Source of the DNA: Thermomicrobiales bacterium | Lineage (GTDB): Bacteria > Chloroflexota > Chloroflexia > Thermomicrobiales > UBA6265 | Direction of reading: 5' to 3' | DNA length: 51,422 nucleotides | Assembly: GCA_020853615.1 (NCBI GenBank) | Contig: JADYYO010000201.1 | Span: 1 to 51,422 of the forward strand | Part shown: positions 43,663-51,422 of the stretch, one piece after another | Position numbering within the stretch: the stretch's first letter is position 1 | Layout: each line of letters opens with the position of its first letter | Translations under genes and position numbers: made by a program | Notes under the pieces: model-generated | Seen by the model: the letters and a program-made list of their open reading frames with translations, nothing else | The model's database searches: none | Told to the model about the DNA's origin: nothing

Positions 43663-43955
43663 CGGGCGCGCGGCTCGCGCACCACACCGCGCACTTCAAT
43701 CGAACTCGGGTTCGGCGGATAGACCCGCTCCGGTGTGGAGCGGAACATCGGCGCGATGAACTTCTTCCAGGCGAGAACCGCCAGCACGAGCGGGATGATA
43801 ATCAGCGCTGCCAATCCAAGACGCACGACCGCGCCGACGAATCCGTGGAACATCCACCCCATCAACAGCCCGACAAGGACACCCGCGAGGAAGCCGTAGC
43901 TCCCCCATTGCATCCGGCCCGAGCCGGAGCCGTTCATATTCTGGTGATGATTCAT
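43659..43955 (-). CDS. Small two-helix membrane protein
   Basis: A 98-residue protein that opens with a His/Asn/Gly-rich stretch (MNHHQNMNGSGSGRMQW). Two membrane helices follow (FLAGVLVGLLMGWMFHGFVG and AALIIIPLVLAVLAWKKF), then a basic tail. No family recognised. Its start codon overlaps the stop of a 33-codon ORF upstream (ATGA) and its stop overlaps the TauE-type start (GTGA). Both overlaps point to one cotranscribed unit. The His-rich N-terminus could bind metal, but that is a guess. Confidence 0.75.
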   Translation of the reverse strand: MNHHQNMNGSGSGRMQWGSYGFLAGVLVGLLMGWMFHGFVGAVVRLGLAALIIIPLVLAVLAWKKFIAPMFRSTPERVYPPNPSSIEVRGVVREPRAR

Positions 43956-44053
43956 GTCAATCCTCTCGCCGCGATCAGCGGATCAGCGGCCAGGTCGCGG
44001 GACGACGCAATGCTCTGACTAGCGTACCGTACCGCCTGCCGCCCGTCCTTCAT
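43952..44053 (-). CDS. 33-residue coupled leader ORF upstream of the small membrane protein
   Basis: A 33-codon ORF not obvious by length alone. ATG at 44053 has a strong GGAGG (44058-44062) 4 nt upstream, and its TGA shares four bases (ATGA) with the start of the membrane-protein gene. The peptide starts MKDGRQAVRYASQS and ends PLIAARGLT. No signal or membrane helix is seen. Such a leader could set translation of the downstream genes by coupling or attenuation. It may be a chance ORF, but the ribosome-binding site and overlap argue for a real one. The sequence upstream has a CATATTT direct repeat. Confidence 0.5.
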   Translation of the reverse strand: MKDGRQAVRYASQSIASSRDLAADPLIAARGLT

Positions 44054-44195
44054 ATTTCCTCCATATTTCGCGTGTTTCGGCCCAATTTCCGCGCTTCCCC
44101 GAACGGCACGGCCCCATTCGCCGTCACTTCCGGATTCGTGCGGTACCCTTCCCCGGTTCAGCGGCCATCGCGCCCCGTTGCATGCAGGAGGATTT

Positions 44196-45659
44196 GTGTC
44201 GACCATCTTCGAAGACCGGCTCGAAGCCGCCGAGGCTTCGCCCGCGCCAGGGGTGATCCCGGAATTCGAGCCGCAGCCGATCGAAGGGGCCGAAGGTCCG
44301 ATGACGCAGCGGCGCGTCCTCGCGCTGGCGACGCCCATCATCGGCGAAAACCTGCTGCAGACGGCGGTCGGCGCCGTCGACACGCTGATGGTCGCCCGGC
44401 TGGGCGCATTTGCTGTCGCCGGCGTTGGCGTCGGCTTCGAGATCGTCTTCTTCATCATCTCGATCCTCTCCGCCATCGACATCGGGGCGACCGTTCTTGT
44501 CTCGCAGGCGATCGGGGCGGGTGAGTCGCGGCGGGCCAACCACCTCGCCCGGCAGGCGATCGTCTGGGGCGTCATCCTGGCCATCCCGATCTCGATCGCC
44601 ATGTTCTTCGCCGCCCCCTGGATCATCGCCCGCTTCGGCACCGCGCCGGATGTCGCGGCGGCGGCGGTCATCTACCTGGAGATCATCGCGGCCACCAGCG
44701 TGGCCCTCTTCCTCTCCTTCGTCTGCGGCGCGATCCTGCGCGGCGCCGGCGACAGCCGCACCCCGCTCTCCGCCGCCATTCTGGCCAATATCGTCAACAT
44801 CGTCGTCGCCTATGCGCTTATCTTCGGCAACTTCGGCCTGCCCGCACTCGGCATCGCCGGCAGCGCCTGGGGCGCCGCGATCGGCCGGGGTTCGGGCGCG
44901 GCCTACATGCTGGTGCAGATGGCGCTCGGACGAAAGAAGGTCTCCCTGCGCGGGGGCTGGGGCTGGTCGCCGGAGCCAGGCATCGCGCGGCAACTCTTCA
45001 CCCTCGGCATCCCGGCCGCGCTCGAGCAGATGCTCTCCTCCGGCGCCTTCATGACGCTGATCGCGGTCGTGGCGCTCATCGGCACGCCGGCGCTCGCCGC
45101 GCAGCAGATCGCCTTCACGGCGTTTTCGACCGCCTTCCTGCCGGGGATCGCCTTCTCGATTGCCGCTACTGCGCTCGTCGGCCAGAGCTTCGGCGCCCGA
45201 AATCCGGCCGATGCGCGCACGGCATGGCGGATCTCGATGCGCTGGGCGCTCGTCTGGATGGGGATCGGCGGCCTGCTGGTCTTCGTCTTCTCAGCGCGGC
45301 TGATGGAGATCTTCACGTCCGACCCCGAGGTGATCGCCGATGGCGTCGAGGCCTTGCACGCGCTGAGCGTGGCTCTCCCCTTCTGGGCGCTCTGGTTCGT
45401 CAGCAGCGGCAGCCTGCGCGGCAGCGGCGACACCCGCACCCCGTTGATCGTCGGCGCGACGACCATGTGGCTCTCGGTCCTGCTCGCCTGGATCGGCGTC
45501 CACTGGTTCGGTGGCGATCTCGGCTGGGTCTGGACCGCCTTCGTCCTGACCTCGACGCCCGCCGCCCTGCTGATGTTCCTCCTCTTCCGCCGGCGCGTCG
45601 GCGATTACGAGTCGGGGCGGCGCGAGCTGCCGGTCGTCACCGAGGCTGTCGCGCCCTGA
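44196..45659 (+). CDS. MATE-family multidrug/cation efflux transporter
   Basis: A 487-residue transporter of the NorM/DinF (MATE) family with twelve predicted helices. After a 40-residue cytoplasmic start comes the first helix with LALATPIIGENLLQTAVGAV, followed by VDTLMVARLG, the typical helix 1-2 region. GAGDSRTPLSAAI and GSGDTRTPLIVGA are the two-fold repeat markers of the family. It should export cationic compounds by Na+ or H+ antiport. The GTG at 44196 is chosen because AGGAGG (44186-44191) lies 4 nt upstream. It converges with the kinase-like gene with 9 nt between the stops. Confidence 0.93.
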   Translation: MSTIFEDRLEAAEASPAPGVIPEFEPQPIEGAEGPMTQRRVLALATPIIGENLLQTAVGAVDTLMVARLGAFAVAGVGVGFEIVFFIISILSAIDIGATVLVSQAIGAGESRRANHLARQAIVWGVILAIPISIAMFFAAPWIIARFGTAPDVAAAAVIYLEIIAATSVALFLSFVCGAILRGAGDSRTPLSAAILANIVNIVVAYALIFGNFGLPALGIAGSAWGAAIGRGSGAAYMLVQMALGRKKVSLRGGWGWSPEPGIARQLFTLGIPAALEQMLSSGAFMTLIAVVALIGTPALAAQQIAFTAFSTAFLPGIAFSIAATALVGQSFGARNPADARTAWRISMRWALVWMGIGGLLVFVFSARLMEIFTSDPEVIADGVEALHALSVALPFWALWFVSSGSLRGSGDTRTPLIVGATTMWLSVLLAWIGVHWFGGDLGWVWTAFVLTSTPAALLMFLLFRRRVGDYESGRRELPVVTEAVAP

Positions 45660-45668
45660 CCAGCCAGA

Positions 45669-46493
45669 TCACCACCAGCCGTAGGGGACGTTCCGCCGCG
45701 GATTGAGCATCGGGTAGCGCCCGCAGTCGTGGAGGCGCTCGATGCGGCGAATCAGCGCCTCGATCTCATCGGCGGAGATCACGCCGGCGAGCAACTCGCG
45801 CAGCTCTTCTTTCCGCTCGCGCATCGCGCCAAGCTCCGCCATCAGCCCGGGCGAGATCGGCTCGCCGACGAACTGCCAGAGCGCGATGCGCAGCTTCGTA
45901 TCACGGTTGAACGTCAGCCCGTGGTCGATGCCCCAGACCTTCCCATCGACGTCGCGCAGACAATGCGTCAGCTTGCGGTCGGCATTGTTGGCGATATGGT
46001 CGAACAGCACGAGCCGCTCGACATCGGGCCGGCGCTCGCCCCAGAACGACTCCCGGTCCCCCTGCTCCGTGCCGGGCTGCACGTAGAGCTGGACGCTGCC
46101 GGGCCCGTGCGGCCCCTCGCGCACGACCGTGGGCGGAACGAGATCCCACTCCGCCCAGTCGCTGAGCAGGTAGGCGGCAAGCTCGCGCAGATAGAGCGTG
46201 CCATCCGGGAAGTCGTAGAGGGGCACTTCCCCCTCGCGCGGCTTGTAGATCGCGAGCCGCGATGCCCCATCCGCCCCTTCCAGGGCGACGGCGAACGAAT
46301 AGTTCGATCCCCAGGGAATCAGGCGCGAGGCGACGAACTTCGCGTTTCGCAGGAATTCGAGCGCGTCGTCTTTCGCCAGTGGGGCGGGTGTCTGTTCGTC
46401 GCCTCCGGCATCATCCCGGAGTTCGAGAAAGAGGTCGGGCATAAGGAGATCCGGTTCCAACGCGTCGTCGTGACGCATCGTGCCAGCCGCCAT
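45669..46493 (-). CDS. SCO1664-family protein (phosphatidylinositol-kinase-like)
   Basis: A 274-residue cytoplasmic protein of the SCO1664 family, a conserved group with a PI3/4-kinase-like fold. It shows SRLAIYKPREGEVPLYDFPDGTLY, which has the lysine-bearing strand and GT loop, then YLRELAAYLLSD. The later catalytic-type segments are FDHIANNADRKLTHC and WGIDHGLTFN, comparable to the HxxN and D-H-G metal-binding regions of such kinases. The biological substrate is unknown; lipid kinase activity is not implied. Family members in actinobacteria sit beside other conserved genes, not seen here. Start is uncertain: 46493 or 46478. It is divergent from the FAH-family gene. Confidence 0.78.
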   Translation of the reverse strand: MAAGTMRHDDALEPDLLMPDLFLELRDDAGGDEQTPAPLAKDDALEFLRNAKFVASRLIPWGSNYSFAVALEGADGASRLAIYKPREGEVPLYDFPDGTLYLRELAAYLLSDWAEWDLVPPTVVREGPHGPGSVQLYVQPGTEQGDRESFWGERRPDVERLVLFDHIANNADRKLTHCLRDVDGKVWGIDHGLTFNRDTKLRIALWQFVGEPISPGLMAELGAMRERKEELRELLAGVISADEIEALIRRIERLHDCGRYPMLNPRRNVPYGWW

Positions 46494-46571
46494 TCTACCC
46501 CGTGGAGGTGTCCGAACCGCGAGCGACACCGGTCTGGCACGGCACGCCCGCTACCAGACCGCACCATTCCG

Positions 46572-46577
46572 TACAAT
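46572..46577 (+). promoter_or_regulatory. Candidate -10 of the FAH-family gene
   Basis: TACAAT at 46572-46577 lies 50 nt before the ATG at 46627. No good -35 is present, so an unusual sigma factor or activator dependence is possible. Assignment is tentative. Confidence 0.35.
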
Positions 46578-46626
46578 CGGCCGGACGCGCCAGGTCGAGT
46601 TAGGGAAGGAAAGGTGAGACCAGGTC

Positions 46627-47421
46627 ATGCGCATCGTTCGGTTCCACGGTCCGGGAGAGGAAGTCGTCCATTGGGGGCTCCTCGACGGTCGGCAGGTTCG
46701 TGGACTGTCCGGGGATCCCTTTCGGGGCGCCGCGGAAGAGACGGGCGACCTGCTCGGTGATCTCGGATCGGGCGCCTTGCTCCCGCCCGTCGACCCGACC
46801 AAGATCGTCTGCGTCGGTTTGAATTACCTCGCCCACGTCACGGAGCGCGATCCGACCCGGAAAGTGCCGGACGAGCCGGTCCTCTTCATGAAGCCCCCTT
46901 CGGCGTTGCTCGGCCCCAAGGAGTCGATTCGCATCGCCTTCCCCGATCATCGGACCGACCACGAGGCGGAGCTGGCCCTCGTCATCGGCCGCCGCGCCTC
47001 GAACGTTCCTGAAACCGACGCCCTCGACTACGTCGCCGGCTACACGGCGGCCAACGACGTCTCCGACCGGGATCTGCAGAAGCAGGATGGGCAATGGGTG
47101 CGCGCCAAGGGCTTCGACACCTATTGCCCCATCGGCCCGTGGGTCGAGACCGAGCTCGACATCGCCAATCTGCCCGTGCAGTCGCGGGTCAACGGTGACG
47201 TGCGGCAGAACCAGACCACCGCGAGCATGATCTGGTCGCCGGCATTCCTGATCTCCTACATCAGCCGCGTCATGACGCTCGAGCCTGGCGACGTGATCCT
47301 GACCGGCACCCCGGAAGGGGTCGGCCCGCTGCGCCCCGGCGACACGGTCGAGATCGAGATCGGCGGCATCGGGGTGTTGCGCAACCCGGTCACAACGCGC
47401 GAGGCGCCGCCGAACCGCTAG
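46627..47421 (+). CDS. Fumarylacetoacetate hydrolase-family protein
   Basis: A 264-residue FAH-superfamily enzyme that typically cleaves C-C bonds of, or decarboxylates, beta-ketoacid-type substrates. Markers: KIVCVGLNYLAHVTE (substrate loop), DHEAELALVIGRRA (metal-binding Glu pair), GYTAANDVSDRDLQ (Asp metal ligand), AKGFDTYCPIGPW, and the C-terminal GDVILTGTPEGVGPL turn. Family members include acylpyruvate hydrolase, 2-hydroxyhepta-2,4-diene-1,7-dioate isomerase and oxaloacetate decarboxylase; the exact one is not decidable. It converges with the DUF255 gene, stops abutting. Confidence 0.9.
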   Translation: MRIVRFHGPGEEVVHWGLLDGRQVRGLSGDPFRGAAEETGDLLGDLGSGALLPPVDPTKIVCVGLNYLAHVTERDPTRKVPDEPVLFMKPPSALLGPKESIRIAFPDHRTDHEAELALVIGRRASNVPETDALDYVAGYTAANDVSDRDLQKQDGQWVRAKGFDTYCPIGPWVETELDIANLPVQSRVNGDVRQNQTTASMIWSPAFLISYISRVMTLEPGDVILTGTPEGVGPLRPGDTVEIEIGGIGVLRNPVTTREAPPNR

Positions 47422-49497
<2,076 letters not shown>

Positions 49498-49542
49498 GGT
49501 CGCTCACTTTCCGTCTGATCGAAAATCGACGCGCCGGACAGA

Positions 49543-49571
49543 TTCGGCCGTCGTCACGCCGCCACTACAAT
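49543..49571 (+). promoter_or_regulatory. Candidate promoter of proC
   Basis: TTCGGC (49543-49548), a 17-nt spacer and TACAAT (49566-49571) form a weak sigma-70-type pair. The -10 lies 33 nt before the ATG at 49604. Confidence 0.4.
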
Positions 49572-49603
49572 GGTGGCACAGGTCAGACGCTTGGAGGATG
49601 TCA

Positions 49604-50485
49604 ATGCCCGAAGGATCTGCAGAGGAACAGGACGACTCGCCACAATCAGCAGCCCCGCTCGCCAACGCTCGCATCGCCTTCATCGGGGCGGGCGTCATGG
49701 GCGAGTCGATGATCGCCGGCCTGGTGAAAGAGTCCCTCGTCTCCCCCGGCCAGATCGTCGCCAGCCACCCGCGCGAGGATCGGCGACGGCGCCTCGCCGA
49801 GCGCTTCGGCATCGAGACGATGGAGAGCAACCGCGAGGCGGCCGAGGGCGCGGGGATCGTCCTCCTCACGATCAAGCCGCAGGTGCTGCAGGGCGTGATG
49901 CGCCAGCTCTTCGGATCGCTGGCGCCGGATCAGGTGGTGGTCTCCGTCATCGCCGGCGCGCCAATCGAGACCCTCGTCCAAGGCCTCGGGCATGATGCGC
50001 TCGCCCGGGTCATGCCGAACACCCCGGCGCAGGTCGGGCAGGCAATGAGCGTCTGGACGACGACCCCCGAAGTGACCGACGCCCAGCGAGAGGCGGTGCA
50101 GGCGATCCTCGGCGCGCTCGGCGAAGAGCTCTGGGTGGAGGAGGAGAAGTACGTCGACATGGCGACGGCGCTCTCCGGCACCGGCCCGACCTACGTCTTC
50201 CTCATGATGGAGGCGCTCATCGACGCCGGCGTCCACATGGGCTTTCCCCGCCGCATCGCCGAGCAGATCGTGCTGCAGACCGTCTCCGGCTCGGTCGCCT
50301 TCGCGCGCGATTCGGGCAAGCACATGGCCGAGCTGCGCAACATGGTCACCTCGCCCGGCGGCACCTCCGCCGAGGCGATCTACCAGATGGAGAAGGGCGG
50401 CCTGCGCACCGTCCTCTCCCGCGCGGTCTACGCGGCCTATCAGCGGACGCAGGTGCTCGCCGGCAAGGATCGCCCCGGGTCCTAA
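49604..50485 (+). CDS. proC: Pyrroline-5-carboxylate reductase
   Basis: A 293-residue enzyme that reduces 1-pyrroline-5-carboxylate to proline with NAD(P)H. It has the nucleotide-binding IAFIGAGVMGESMIAGL, VVVSVIAGAPIETL, RVMPNTPAQVGQAMSVW, and the C-terminal catalytic/dimer segment SGTGPTYVFLMMEALIDAGV plus MVTSPGGTSAEAIYQME. GGAGG at 49593-49597 lies 6 nt before the chosen ATG. The first 25 residues (EEQDDSPQSAAPL) are an acidic, low-complexity extension. The stop shares the bases CTAA with the stop of the convergent rnz gene. Confidence 0.95.
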   Translation: MPEGSAEEQDDSPQSAAPLANARIAFIGAGVMGESMIAGLVKESLVSPGQIVASHPREDRRRRLAERFGIETMESNREAAEGAGIVLLTIKPQVLQGVMRQLFGSLAPDQVVVSVIAGAPIETLVQGLGHDALARVMPNTPAQVGQAMSVWTTTPEVTDAQREAVQAILGALGEELWVEEEKYVDMATALSGTGPTYVFLMMEALIDAGVHMGFPRRIAEQIVLQTVSGSVAFARDSGKHMAELRNMVTSPGGTSAEAIYQMEKGGLRTVLSRAVYAAYQRTQVLAGKDRPGS

Positions 50486-51399
50486 CCCCTCTCCTCGGCA
50501 AAGGTGAGCTGGGTGCTGAGGCCGTCGTGGCCGATCGTCGTCTCGGCGAAGATCTCTCTGGCGTTTCCCGCGAAGTCCATCGGCCTGTCCAGACCCGGGC
50601 TGAAGTGGGTGATCCAGAGCTGGCGGGCGCCCGCCTCGCGCGCGAGGGTTGCCGCCTCGCGGAAGGTCATGTGCGTGTTGCGGATCGCCTTGGGCAGCTC
50701 CTCGTCATCCCCGTACGTCCCCTCGCAGACGAGCAGATCGACATCTCGGGCGAGCGCGACGAAGCGAGGCAGCGGGCGGGTATCAGTGATGTAGGCCATC
50801 GCGATCCCGGAGCGGGGCAGCCCGAGAACCGCATCCGCCGCCACACGCTGGCCGTCCCACGCGACATCGTCGCCCTGCTGGAGTTTGCGCCAGAGCGCGA
50901 CCGGCACGCCCAGCGACTCGGCGCGGTCACGCAGGAATGCTCTGCCTCGTCGCTGCTCGACGCGGTAGGCGAGGACCGGCAGCGCGTGCTCGCCCGCTTC
51001 GCAGCGGCCGGTGAGACCGGCCGGCAACGGAAACGCTTCGCCCCCATGCAACTCGTGGACGCGGAGCTCGTAGGGCAGCACCGGGGCGATCGTCCGCAGG
51101 CCCCGCACGACCGCGTCGAGCCCGACCGGCCCGAAGATGTCGAGCGGCTCGGTGCGGCGCGCGTTGGAGACGGCATGGAGCAGCCCGGGCAGCCCGGCGA
51201 TGTGGTCGGCGTGAGTGTGCGAGATGCAGATGGCGCCGAGGCGGCGGAAGCTCCAGCCCGCCTGCCGCCAGGCGATCTGCGTCCCTTCGCCGCAGTCGAA
51301 GAGGACCACCTCCCCCTCGGTGCGGATGAGAAGACTCGACAGCCAGCGGTCCGGCAGGGGGAGCATGCCGCCGGTGCCGAGGAGAACGACGTCGATCAT
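50482..51399 (-). CDS. rnz: Ribonuclease Z / metallo-beta-lactamase-fold tRNA 3' nuclease
   Basis: A 305-residue metallo-beta-lactamase-fold nuclease. It has the opening LLGTGGMLPLPDRWLSSLLI with CGEGTQ, the zinc motif ISHTHADHIAGLPGLL, a histidine in HMTFREAA and the last motif ITHFSP. This matches RNase Z, which trims the 3' end of tRNA precursors. The length is the bacterial short form. The FP..-type flexible arm (GLTGRCEAGEHAL region) is present but divergent. The ATG at 51399 is near the window edge; the 23 bases beyond hold no visible gene. Confidence 0.9.
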   Translation of the reverse strand: MIDVVLLGTGGMLPLPDRWLSSLLIRTEGEVVLFDCGEGTQIAWRQAGWSFRRLGAICISHTHADHIAGLPGLLHAVSNARRTEPLDIFGPVGLDAVVRGLRTIAPVLPYELRVHELHGGEAFPLPAGLTGRCEAGEHALPVLAYRVEQRRGRAFLRDRAESLGVPVALWRKLQQGDDVAWDGQRVAADAVLGLPRSGIAMAYITDTRPLPRFVALARDVDLLVCEGTYGDDEELPKAIRNTHMTFREAATLAREAGARQLWITHFSPGLDRPMDFAGNAREIFAETTIGHDGLSTQLTFAEERG

Positions 51400-51422
51400 G
51401 ACATGCCCATCCGCACGGCCGC

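Overview
The window is a high-GC bacterial chromosome segment. It is densely packed, with no gene-free stretch above about 240 bases, many 4-nt start/stop overlaps and frequent GTG starts. I saw no rRNA, tRNA, CRISPR array or insertion sequence. The gene repertoire suggests Chloroflexota, most likely Thermomicrobia: clpC next to radA, an S1 protein with a long acidic tail, Tat-type substrate-binding proteins, and Pro/Thr-linker amidases. That placement is inference; no marker gene was aligned.

Layout. 1-5.1 kb (minus): radA (cut by the window edge), clpC and a ribosomal-S1-like protein. 5.1-13.3 kb: class V aminotransferase, AI-2E-family permease, small phosphodiesterase, HxlR regulator, trpS, rhodanese-MoeB fusion, PaaI thioesterase, cytidine deaminase and, overlapping it, a stand-alone archaeo-eukaryotic-primase-type polymerase. 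13.3-17.7 kb (minus): a four-gene Pot/spermidine-type ABC importer. 17.7-25.9 kb: serine hydrolase, nagB, a small unknown gene, aquaporin, lipoprotein, tyrosine recombinase, degenerate receiver protein, UroD-family protein and a ferredoxin-NADP reductase-type flavoprotein. 26.1-31.4 kb (plus): class I/II aminotransferase and an oligopeptide-type ABC importer (binding protein and two permeases, no ATPases here). 31.4-38.3 kb (minus): hotdog thioesterase, a large protein with a nucleoside-phosphorylase-like C-terminus, a Crp-family regulator, an M20 peptidase, and a Ppx/GppA phosphatase whose CHAD polyphosphate-binding domain is split across two overlapping reading frames. 38.4-42.7 kb: small coiled-coil protein, CapA-type protein, two paralogous N-acetylmuramoyl-L-alanine amidases. 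42.8-51.4 kb: TauE/SafE permease, small membrane protein with a coupled 33-codon leader ORF, MATE exporter, SCO1664-type kinase-like protein, FAH-family hydrolase, thioredoxin-domain DUF255 protein, proC and rnz.

Most genes are single housekeeping or metabolic units. The clearest multi-gene units are the two ABC importers and the Ppx-CHAD / CHAD / M20 cluster. Both importers carry strong hairpins between the binding-protein gene and the first permease gene, which would let the binding protein be made in excess. In the Ppx cluster all three genes overlap by 4 nt. The most unusual items are the split CHAD/Ppx pair, the primase-like polymerase coupled to cdd, the nucleoside-phosphorylase-like large protein, the hidden leader ORF at 43952-44053, and the palindrome set in the clpC promoter. 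I did not find a clear-cut new defence or mobile system.
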